From positions 1 to 64,000 of the forward strand of contig NZ_JACEHH010000050.1 in the NCBI RefSeq assembly GCF_014154935.1: a DNA stretch of 64,000 bases, written 5' to 3'. Both the position numbers and the translations under genes were made by a program. This DNA is from Stieleria mannarensis (GTDB taxonomy: Bacteria > Planctomycetota > Planctomycetia > Pirellulales > Pirellulaceae). Positions 1 through 8,757 of this stretch are shown piece after piece (position 1 is the first letter of the stretch; the number at the start of each line of letters is the position of its first letter). Under the pieces are notes generated by a model, which was not told the origin of the DNA, did not search any database, and was given only the letters and a program-made list of their open reading frames with translations.

Positions 1-29
1 CTCGTCAGAGCGTGGATGTGACACGAGAT

Positions 30-54
30 CCACCTTCTGGCGAAGGTAGCTACG
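30..54. repeat. Dispersed palindromic repeat, copy 1
   Basis: A 25-base sequence containing the near-palindrome CTTCTGGCGAAG followed by GTAGCTACG. It recurs in inverted orientation at 14733-14757 with an identical core. Both copies are intergenic. This is probably a small REP-like repeat of the genome; no function can be read from it. Confidence 0.6.
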
Positions 55-98
55 TAAGACCGTCAATATCCCGCCATCCCTCCTGTGCTAAACTGACG

Positions 99-134
99 CG
101 GCCATCGACGTGCAAACCCGCCGATGGCCGTTTT
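99..134 (+). terminator. Possible hairpin terminator or leader hairpin
   Basis: The inverted repeat CGGCCATCG (99-107) / CGATGGCCG (122-130) is followed by TTTTCATTTATT. It could end transcription of a gene lying before the window. Since a small plus-strand gene starts at 186, it could also be a leader hairpin of that gene. The loop is 14 bases and the T-run is short, so the call is tentative. Confidence 0.4.
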
Positions 135-185
135 CATTTATTGCGATTTCGACGAACAGAATCTTATTCACAGGAACAGGAAACC

Positions 186-386
186 ATGGCGAAGAAGCAC
201 CTAACGTTGCAGCACAGCGAGAGTGTGATTGTGCAAGCGGCAGCGCAAATCTATGCCGCGTATCTGTGCAGCGGACTTGTTGATGACAATGACAAGACGA
301 AGTACTTGAAACAGTCCATCCGGGACGCCATCACGATCGCCCGCAGCGTCGACGACGCCGTGATCAGCGACGGGGAGATGGAGTAG
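186..386 (+). CDS. Small conserved-looking hypothetical protein (66 aa)
   Basis: A 66-residue soluble protein starting MAKKHLTLQH with no signal peptide or membrane segment. I chose ATG 186 over the upstream in-frame ATG at 12 because the stretch before it holds a repeat and a hairpin and does not look coding, and because CAGGAACAGGAAACC sits just upstream as a purine-rich ribosome-binding region. The protein is helical-looking, with an Ala-rich middle (VQAAAQIYAAYLCSG) and an acidic C-terminus. I do not recognise a family. It lies convergent to the M20 amidohydrolase with only 11 bases between the stops. Function unknown. Confidence 0.6.
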   Translation: MAKKHLTLQHSESVIVQAAAQIYAAYLCSGLVDDNDKTKYLKQSIRDAITIARSVDDAVISDGEME

Positions 387-397
387 GCCGCCCTAAT

Positions 398-1729
398 TCA
401 TAACGCGTCATCGGTCCCCATCAGTGTCATCAACGCCACCACGGTGGACTCGACGCCACGAGTCACCGCCGGTCGGGCTTCGATCTTGAACAGGGGCGAA
501 TGATGACTCGGCACGGGAGCACCGCCGCGTGCTTCGGCGTCAAAGTCGGCTTGCGGCGTGCCCCCGACCGACCAGTAGACCGATGGGATCGTCGGATTGA
601 CGGTGAAGATCGGAAAGTCCTCGGCTCCCATGCCCTTGGAGGGCTCGTCGATGACCTGATCGGTGCCCAGGTGTTTCTGCCAAGCCGCTCGCAACCGCCG
701 CGCCAGCTCGGGTGTGTTGCTCGTCGGCGGCACGCTCTCTTCGGACACGATGACTTCGGGCAGTTTATCGTCGGGCAGACCCGCGACGCGTCCCATGTTG
801 GTTGCGATCCTGCGGATGCCATCCAGCAACGTCTTGCGCGTTTCCTCGCTCGTGCTGCGGACCGTCAATTGCAAATGCGCCTTGTCCGAGATGATGTTGT
901 GCTTGGTTCCGGCGTGAAACGATCCGACGGTCACCACGCCGGGAACCCGTGGTGCGATCTCGCGGGAAACCAGTGTCTGCAAGGCGACGACGATTTGGCT
1001 GCCCAGCACGATCGGGTCCTTCCCCCGATGCGGGCTTGCGCCGTGAGCCCCCACGCCGTGAACGATGATGTCGACGGTGTCGGCCCCGGCATAGGGGCTG
1101 CCTTCGGAAACATTGATCAATCCGGATCGGTCGCGTGAGGTGACATGAAACGCGAGTGCGACATCGGGCACGCCGAACCGTTCCCACAACCGGTCTTGTT
1201 TCATCGCCCGAGCCCCCAGCACGCGTTCTTCGGCCGGCTGCATGATCAACATCAGCGTGCCTTTCCAAACGTCGCGGTTGCGCGACATGTAGCGAGCCGT
1301 TCCGACCAGACTGGTCAAATGCACGTCGTGACCACAGGCGTGCATCACCGGCACCAACTCACCCGTGATCGGACTCCGCTGCGTCGCTTCGGATGCGTTG
1401 GCCAGCCCCGATTTCTCCTCGACCGGCAAACCGTCCATGTCGGCCCGCATCATCACCGTCGGGCCGTCACCGTTGTTCAGCAAAGCGACCACGCCGGTGC
1501 CGCCGACGCCCTCGGTGACATCAAACCCGACCGCCCGCATCTCTCGGGCCATCCGCGCCGCCGTCTTGTACTCGACCAATGACAGTTCGGGATTGCGGTG
1601 AAAGTGATCGAACAGATCCGCCAGGTGCGATTCATAGTCGTCGTTGACCGCCTGGCTCAATTCCTGGGCAAGAATCGGCGGCGTGAATGGAATCGCAAGG
1701 AGCAGGATGATTAGGCAGGTCGGTTTCAT
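398..1729 (-). CDS. Secreted M20-family metallo-amidohydrolase
   Basis: A 443-residue M20D-type peptidase/amidohydrolase (hippurate or IAA-amino-acid hydrolase group) that cleaves N-acyl or N-aryl amino acids. The N-terminus (KPTCLIILLLAIPFTPPILA) is a signal peptide, so the enzyme is likely exported. Visible family motifs are RADMDGLPV near residues 95-103, the metal-binding MHACGHD at 129-135, QPAEE at 164-168, and GMGAEDF in the C-terminal part. A lid/dimerisation domain lies between the two catalytic halves (around GVGAHGASPH). Its length is normal for the family. It is transcribed divergently from the downstream sulfatase, with a 500-base spacer holding an AT-rich repeat. The exact substrate cannot be told from sequence. 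Confidence 0.9.
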   Translation of the reverse strand: MKPTCLIILLLAIPFTPPILAQELSQAVNDDYESHLADLFDHFHRNPELSLVEYKTAARMAREMRAVGFDVTEGVGGTGVVALLNNGDGPTVMMRADMDGLPVEEKSGLANASEATQRSPITGELVPVMHACGHDVHLTSLVGTARYMSRNRDVWKGTLMLIMQPAEERVLGARAMKQDRLWERFGVPDVALAFHVTSRDRSGLINVSEGSPYAGADTVDIIVHGVGAHGASPHRGKDPIVLGSQIVVALQTLVSREIAPRVPGVVTVGSFHAGTKHNIISDKAHLQLTVRSTSEETRKTLLDGIRRIATNMGRVAGLPDDKLPEVIVSEESVPPTSNTPELARRLRAAWQKHLGTDQVIDEPSKGMGAEDFPIFTVNPTIPSVYWSVGGTPQADFDAEARGGAPVPSHHSPLFKIEARPAVTRGVESTVVALMTLMGTDDAL

Positions 1730-1818
1730 CGGCAGGGTATCGTGAGAGTTGCAGGCAATAGCGAATGCGCTTGAGCGAAACTGAAACAGGGCGTCCCATG
1801 ATGATAGCGAAGGCGAAC

Positions 1819-1981
1819 TCTGCTGGCCCTCTCGATTGCAAATTGCAAATTGTTCTTTGCAAAATTTAGATTTGCCGGGAATTGTCGCTCAGAGCATTTT
1901 GCAATTTGCAATGTTCATATTGCAATTTTCAATCATTGCCGGTTCACCAGTTTCAGACGCCACGCCGTTTTCATCGGGCCA
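1819..1981. repeat. AT-rich structured dispersed repeat, copy A
   Basis: About 160 bases, much richer in AT than the surroundings, built of GCAAATT/AATTTGC words in both orientations so that the left (GATTGCAAATTGCAAATT) and right (TTGCAATTTTCAATC) parts can pair. A second copy lies at 47888-48057, with the same order of blocks (TTTGCCGGGAAT, TCGCTCA, GGTTCACCAG, CAGACGCCAC). The copies differ by substitutions and one extra GCAAATT unit. This copy sits between divergent genes, in the 1730-2230 gap. I see nothing else in that gap except GC-rich unknown sequence at 1982-2230. Confidence 0.75.
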
Positions 1982-2230
1982 CTCCCGGCCTTCTGCCCCC
2001 GCAACTCACGCTCGCTGGGGCTCGCCAGAGTTTCGGGGCAGAGGGGGGCCCTGATTGATCGATTGTTTCTATTCAGTCGCGTGTTGGCATGGATCGGAAA
2101 ACGAAGTGGCAGACATTCACCGGAAATCGTTCCCGATCGGTGATCCATCGCAGCGGTCGCATTATACTGCCGTGCCACTCGAAACACTCGATTGACATCC
2201 ACTCGATCACTCCCGATTTTTGAATTGACG

Positions 2231-3940
<1,710 letters not shown>

Positions 3941-3950
3941 TCTGCAAAGT

Positions 3951-4078
3951 GTGGGATAGGCTTCCAGCCTGTCGATTCCCCCCCTGTGGGATAGGCTTCC
4001 AGCCTGTCGATTCTCCCCCCTGTGAGACAGGCTTCCAGCCTGTCGTTGCGGCCATGACAGGCTGGAAGCCTATCCCAC
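3951..4078. repeat. Cluster of GATAGGCTTCCAGCCTGTC repeats
   Basis: Three direct copies of a unit containing GGCTTCCAGCCTGTC (3951-3977, 3985-4013, 4021-4045) are followed by one inverted copy (4056-4078). The arrangement can form a strong stem between copy 3 or 1 and the inverted copy. A further inverted copy sits at 27093-27120. It lies between the two sulfatase genes and looks like a REP cluster. It could also act as a transcript-stabilising or terminating hairpin. Confidence 0.8.
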
Positions 4079-4157
4079 TGGTCCACCCTGCCGGGGCGTC
4101 CGTGGCTACAATGCGTTTCTTCTGACCGTTTCCTTCTCGCTGCCCAAGATTCGAGCA

Positions 4158-5666
4158 ATGAAGTTTCGTATGGCCTTGGCCGTCCTTAGTGTACTGGTCC
4201 TTTGCCCCCTTGCGTCCCGGTTGTCCGCGGAATCATTGCCCGCGGAATCGCTGACCGGTTCGCGGCCGAACATCATCCTGGTGATGACCGACGACCAGGG
4301 GATGGGAGACCTCTCGTGCATGGGCAACCAGCTTTTGCGGACGCCCAACCTGGATCGGTTCCATTCGATCTCGACGCGGTTCACGGATTTCCACGTCAGC
4401 CCGACCTGTGCCCCGACGCGGTCGGCAATTTTCAGCGGCCGTCATGAATTTCGAAACGGCGTGACGCACACGATCAAGGAACGCGAGCGGATGGCGTTGT
4501 CCACGACGACGTTTCCGCAACTGTTGCACGCATCGGGCTACGCGACGGGCATCTTTGGCAAATGGCACCTCGGTGATGAAGACGCCTACCAGCCTTACAA
4601 CCGCGGCTTCAGCGAAGTGTTTATCCACGGTGCCGGCGGGATCGGTCAAGCCTATCGCGGCAGCTGTGCCGACTTTCCGCCCAACCGGGCCCGCGACGGC
4701 AGATACTTTGACAACGTGATCTTGCACAACGACACGATTGTTCAAACCAAAGGATTTTGCACCGACGTATTCTTCCAAGCCGCTCTCGGTTTCATCAAAC
4801 AGCAACATGAATCCGACACGCCGTTTTTTGCCTACATCACCACCAACGCGCCGCACGGCCCGATGATCGCACCGGAAAAGTACAAGAAACGCTTCCGGGA
4901 AATGGGTTGGGACGGAAACTTGCAAGGCCGCTATGGGATGATCGAAAACATCGACGACAACTTCGGCATCCTGATGGACAAGCTGGACGAGTGGGGGTTG
5001 TGGGAGGACACGTTGGTGATTTTCATGACCGACAACGGCCAGGCCGGACGCTCGGCAAAAAAGAACGGCAAGACCGAAAAAGTATTCACTGCCGGGTTCA
5101 AAACCGGAAAGGGCTCGCCGTACGAAGGCGGAACCCACGTGCCGGCGTTCTGGCGTTGGAAAGGGAAACTGGGCGAAGGTGTCGACATTCCCGCGTTGAC
5201 CGCCCACATCGATTTGTACAAGACGTTCTGTGCGCTGGCCGGTGTCACGATCCCGGGTGACGTTCAAGCGATCGACGGACGGTCATTGATTCCGTTGTTG
5301 GAGGATCCGCAAGCAACTTGGGAAGACCGCGAGTTGTTCGTCCACAAAGGCCGCTGGGAGAAAGGCGACGACCCGAACGGCAGCAAGTTCGCCGACTGTG
5401 CCGTCCGCACGCAACGCTGGCGTTTTGTCAACAACAAAGAACTCTACGACATCTCGGCCGATCCCTACGAAGCGCTCGACGTCGCCGCCGATCACCCCGA
5501 CGTGATCGCAGAGTTGCGGAAAGCCTATGACCAGTGGTGGGCCGACACGCTGCCGCTGATGGTCAACGAAGACGCCCCCTACGCCGAACGCCAGCCCCAA
5601 GAAGTGCGTTACGAGAAGCAAATGGCTGAGAAGGGAATCCCCGTCTGGCAGCCGCCGTCGCTGTAG
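4158..5666 (+). CDS. Secreted arylsulfatase, sulfatase 2
   Basis: A 502-residue arylsulfatase-A-like enzyme. It has a signal peptide (KFRMALAVLSVLVLCPLASRLSAES), a metal site in IILVMTDDQGMGDLS, and the formylglycine motif CAPTR with Cys84. GKWHLGDE, the TTNAPHGPM block and FMTDNGQ (second metal cluster) follow. The C-terminal part (KFADCAVRTQRWRFVNNKELYDISADP) is typical of the aryl/choline-type subgroup of planctomycete sulfatases. It acts outside the cytoplasm and needs a formylglycine-generating enzyme, which is not encoded in this window. It is clearly paralogous in fold but not a recent duplicate of sulfatase 1. A ferritin gene follows after 130 bases. Confidence 0.92.
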   Translation: MKFRMALAVLSVLVLCPLASRLSAESLPAESLTGSRPNIILVMTDDQGMGDLSCMGNQLLRTPNLDRFHSISTRFTDFHVSPTCAPTRSAIFSGRHEFRNGVTHTIKERERMALSTTTFPQLLHASGYATGIFGKWHLGDEDAYQPYNRGFSEVFIHGAGGIGQAYRGSCADFPPNRARDGRYFDNVILHNDTIVQTKGFCTDVFFQAALGFIKQQHESDTPFFAYITTNAPHGPMIAPEKYKKRFREMGWDGNLQGRYGMIENIDDNFGILMDKLDEWGLWEDTLVIFMTDNGQAGRSAKKNGKTEKVFTAGFKTGKGSPYEGGTHVPAFWRWKGKLGEGVDIPALTAHIDLYKTFCALAGVTIPGDVQAIDGRSLIPLLEDPQATWEDRELFVHKGRWEKGDDPNGSKFADCAVRTQRWRFVNNKELYDISADPYEALDVAADHPDVIAELRKAYDQWWADTLPLMVNEDAPYAERQPQEVRYEKQMAEKGIPVWQPPSL

Positions 5667-5796
5667 CATCGCCGGGGCGTTCCGCCCAGCGATCGGCAAT
5701 GGTTCTGTCGTAAACCGGGCCTCGACAGAACCGGTCGGCGCTGCGAAAACCGAGGCTTGGCGACTGCGATTCTCTCCTCCAGACGAAAGGCCTCCC

Positions 5797-6309
5797 ATGT
5801 CAAACCAACAAATCAACGACGCTTTGAACGGACAAATCGCCTCGGAATTTGCCTCCTGGTATTCCTACTTGGCGATGAGTGCCTGGTGTTCGCGCGAGCA
5901 GCTTTCCGGCTGTGCAGGCTGGCTTCGGGCGCAGGCTCAAGAAGAGTACACTCACGCGATGAAGATCTACGAATTCCTGTTGGATCGCGACGTCGAAGTC
6001 AAACTGTCGCCGCTGGAAGCCCCGCGTGAAACGTTCGCTTCGATCGTCGAAATCTTCGAGTGTGCGTTGCATCAGGAACAGGAGAACACCAAACGCATCG
6101 ACGAGCTGTTCCACATGGCGATGGAACAAAAAGCGTTCGCCTCACTGGTCGAACTGCAATGGTTCGTGACCGAGCAAGTGGAAGAAGAGAAAACGGCCCG
6201 AACGAATCTGGCACGGATCAAGATGATCGCCGACGACCCCGCAGCCATCTTGGATTTCGACAACGCACTCGGCGAGCGCACCCTGCCGATGGACACCTCA
6301 CCCCAGTAG
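5797..6309 (+). CDS. ftn: Bacterial non-haem ferritin
   Basis: A 170-residue ferritin that oxidises Fe(II) and stores iron in a 24-subunit shell in the cytoplasm. The four-helix pattern is visible. Ferroxidase-centre residues appear in NGQIASEFASWYSYLAMSAWC, QAQEEYTHAMKIYEFL and QWFVTEQVEEEKTA. Compared with E. coli FtnA, the EQHEEEK motif reads EQVEEEK, so the His in that position is Val. ATG 5797 follows AGGCCTCCC; a GGA-type Shine-Dalgarno is not obvious. It appears to be a single-gene unit; downstream begins a repeat and the IS remnant. Confidence 0.9.
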   Translation: MSNQQINDALNGQIASEFASWYSYLAMSAWCSREQLSGCAGWLRAQAQEEYTHAMKIYEFLLDRDVEVKLSPLEAPRETFASIVEIFECALHQEQENTKRIDELFHMAMEQKAFASLVELQWFVTEQVEEEKTARTNLARIKMIADDPAAILDFDNALGERTLPMDTSPQ

Positions 6310-6339
6310 CACTCCCTACGTCAAAGCCGACGGAATTGT

Positions 6340-6389
6340 CGTTGGTGTTTAGCCTTTAGGCGATTCCCCGTCGCTGCTCCGCAGCGACC
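6340..6389. repeat. CGTTGGTGTTTAGCC-family repeat, copy 1
   Basis: A short copy of a dispersed element whose end reads CGTTGGTGTTTAGCCTTTAGG, here followed by a GTCGCTGCTCCGCAGCGAC hairpin. Related copies are at 35816-35910, 54439-54683 and 60756-61096. It abuts the left end of the IS remnant at 6396. Confidence 0.6.
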
Positions 6390-6395
6390 GGTAAC

Positions 6396-7408
6396 AAAGG
6401 GGGCAGGCCCAATATTGTTCGGCACAAGATTTGCGCAGCGATTTTAGCGAATTTTGGCAGGCAATTTGCGCCACCAACTTTCACGGTGGACGTTCCGCCA
6501 AGTTGGCACGCGCGAGTCTGTTCGGTGCCAAGTAAGCCGCCCAAACGACGAAAACCGATCACTGCTGAACCTGCTGAACCTGCTGAACCTGCTGATCAAG
6601 AGCGGGGACCGGAGCGGGACGACTTTTCTATCGACGCCAGCGATCTGGGTGGCTTGAAGTTCTTTAAGAAGGTCCGCCCGTTTCTCGAGACGCTCCAAAG
6701 CGTCGGCACCGCCAGAGACAATGCAAAGCACCGTGACCTGGCGATGGACCAGTACGGATTGCTGGTGCTGATGTGGCTGTTCAATCCAATCCTGACTTCA
6801 CTGCGCGGGCTACAGCAGGCAAGCGAACTGGAGGCCGTTCAACGAAAATTCGGTGTCGGCAGGGCATCACTCGGGTCACTATCGGAATCGGTCACGATTT
6901 TTGACCCAGACTGGTAACAAACGTCATGCACGTTCCAGCCGAACTCATCGCAGAGGCATACCGCCTCAGGTGGCTCATCGAGCTATTTTTCAGAATGATG
7001 AAACAGCTCTTAGGGTGCCGGCATTTGCTAAGCACCAAACCCAACGGCGTCGAGATTCAAATGTACTTGGCGATCATCGCTTGTCTTTTGATCTTGAGCT
7101 ACACCGGGGGCAACCGACCAAGCGGACGTACGAGATGGTCTGCTTCTACCTGATGGGCTGGGCTTCTCTTGAAGAGCTTGAGGCTCACGTCAAAAAGCTG
7201 AAAACGACAGACGCCTAGGATTACTGCGCGCGTTAGAAAACGAGACACGCTGCAGGATAGCCTGCTGCGCGGACACTAACAGCGCGAGCCGAACCCACCT
7301 CGAAAACTGCTGTCGACAGACCGTCTCTGAGCATCCGACCCCTGAAATCGCACGTCCGTACACCCTTGAGCATCAAATGTGCCGAACAGTATTGGGCCTG
7401 ACCCCTTT
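6396..7408 (+). mobile_element. Decayed IS4-family insertion sequence with terminal inverted repeats
   Basis: The left end (6396-6426, beginning AAAGGGGGCAGGCCCAATAT) and right end (7378-7408, ending TTGGGCCTGACCCCTTT) are inverted copies matching at 29 of 31 positions. Between them lies a transposase with a large internal deletion and a frameshift. The remnant is about 1.0 kb, shorter than an intact IS4-type element. Its right end cuts directly into the C-terminal codons of the ldhA fragment. No target-site duplication is visible, which suggests rearrangement after insertion. Confidence 0.8.
6525..7218 (+). pseudogene. IS4-family transposase remnant (DDE type), deleted and frameshifted
   Basis: Three pieces of one transposase lie in three frames. 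Piece one (GTG 6525 to 6917) holds the N-terminal region FKKVRPFLETLQSVGTARDN and LLVLMWLFNPILTSLRGLQQ. Piece two (about 6926-7115) holds the C-terminal signature Y-(2)-R-(3)-E-(6)-K in YRLRWLIELFFRMMKQ, which carries the catalytic Glu of IS4 enzymes. Piece three (about 7116-7218) ends FYLMGWASLEELEAHVKKLK. The stretch that should carry the first two catalytic Asp residues is missing between pieces one and two. A 9-base CTGCTGAAC repeat (6562-6597) encodes an AEP repeat near the N-terminus. It cannot be active. Confidence 0.85.
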
Positions 7409-8149
7409 GATGCTCGCCGATGTGATCACAACGTTGTTGAAGGTCATCAAACGAGCGAGGACGTCATCGGTCAAAACCTCAGTCGATCGATCGTGAAAGA
7501 AGATTCCGGCCTCTTCTTCATAGACGTCAAGGCCTGCCGAGCCGATCTTTCCGCTCTTCAGGCCTCGTATCAGAGCCTTTGAATCGACCAGTCCCCCCCT
7601 GCTTGTGTTGATCAGCATTGCCCCTGACTTCATCTTGGCAATCGCCTCATCATCGATCAGGTAACGGGTACCGGACACCAGTGGAACGTGCAATGAAATG
7701 ATATCGGACTCAGCAAGTAGGTCATCGATGTCTTCGTAGGTGACGCCCGGCCGGTTCAGTAGATCTGAATCTGGGGATTTATCATAGGCGATGACTTGGC
7801 AACCGAAACCGAGCAGAATTTCAGTCAGGCATTTTTCGATCATGCCCGTGCCCACGACGCCGACGACCTTTCCTCGCATATCAAATCCAGTCAAGCCGTC
7901 CAGCAAAAAGTAGCCCGCGCGGTTTCGCACATACGCCTGATGCAACTTCCGATTCAGCATCAGCATCAAGGCGACGGAGTGCTCGGCAACGGCGTAGGGG
8001 GAGTAGGCCGGAATTCGCACAACACTCATTTGATGACGTTGGCACGCATCCAGGTCAACATTGTTGGGTTCTTCGCGGCATTGAGTGGCAAACTCGTGAC
8101 CGTGTAGCTCGCCTGGGCCGAACTCATGGTGGTGGATTTTCGGAGGCAT
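7373..8149 (-). pseudogene. D-lactate dehydrogenase (ldhA-type) fragment, truncated at both ends
   Basis: It matches the middle of fermentative D-lactate dehydrogenases (D-isomer-specific 2-hydroxyacid dehydrogenase family). Visible blocks are NNVDLDACQ, VRIPAYSPYAVAEH, the NAD-binding GVVGTGMIEKC, SLHVPLVSGTRYLI, the catalytic Arg in NTSRGGLVDS, and SAGLDVYEEEAG. Compared with the family, roughly the first 75 residues are absent. The C-terminus stops just before the catalytic-His HQAF motif and runs into the IS inverted repeat (VITS then ASIKGVRPNTVRHI). The start codon lies inside the inverted end of the 235-bp element at 8134-8368. Without the catalytic His and half the catalytic domain, it is almost certainly inactive. 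Confidence 0.85.
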
Positions 8150-8368
8150 TTGCTCCTGCGTCCAATGATTGTTTGCAACGTTCGTTGGTACTCGGTAGGC
8201 TTCAAGGTGCCGGGAAAAACGGACTCAGGCTCTGCGGGGACGCGGGCCTGGGAAGGGATATCTCGGTCGATAGCGCGCAGGTGGTGCAGCAAGCCCGTGG
8301 CGGAATACCTCCGCCGTGGACTTGCCTTTTTGCTCATTGGACGCAGGAGCAAATGCCTCAAAAAATCC
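8134..8368. mobile_element. 235-bp element with 35-bp inverted ends (MITE-like)
   Basis: Bases 8134-8168 and 8334-8368 are inverted copies matching at 33 of 35 positions, including a perfect 25-base block (AGGCATTTGCTCCTGCGTCC plus 5). The inner 165 bases have no convincing gene. The left end has replaced the 5' part of the ldhA fragment. The shape is that of a miniature inverted-repeat element. No target duplication is clear, so an inverted duplication by another route is possible. Confidence 0.65.
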
Positions 8369-8525
8369 CTACCCTGGATGGATGTCACTAAATTCCTGGA
8401 AGAACCGGATTTGTTTGCTGTTTAGAAGAGTTGGTATTTCGCCTCGTGCAGATTCACTTGACAGCACCAATTGACTTTGAATTGACGCCAACGACAAGAT
8501 CGGCAGGTGGGGCATGCGAAAGTGG

Positions 8526-8615
8526 CGAGAAGATTTTGGAGGTAAGAAAACGACTTCTGCGTCGACTCGGATTCCTTCTTCATTTGCTTACCGAAAAAAT
8601 CTTCCTACCAGCGTT
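8526..8615. repeat. GAAGATTTT/GGTAAGAAAA-type dispersed repeat
   Basis: AGAAGATTTTGGAGGTAAG is followed after about 40 bases by an inverted counterpart (CTTACCGAAAAAATCTTCC). Similar sequence occurs at 17522-17555, 20661-20760 and 37284-37315. The gap 8369-8757 otherwise shows no gene. Confidence 0.55.
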
Positions 8616-8757
8616 TTCATGATGCTTTGTCGATTCGTGTAAGCTATCTCGATCGCGAACCAATCGAAAACGATTCAATCAACAAATCGTCAATTGTCTG
8701 GTCAGCGGATTGCTGTGAGGAAGGGGTTGTTGGACAGGGGAACGAAGGGATGAAGTT

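Noticed and set aside
2192-2230. Longer N-terminus for sulfatase 1 from ATG 2192
   Set aside because: It would place 13 residues in front of a good signal peptide; ATG 2231 is the better start.
8126-8425. 99-residue open frame within the 235-bp element
   Set aside because: It starts and ends in inverted repeat sequence, has no family resemblance, and the opposite strand has a similar frame because of the inverted ends.
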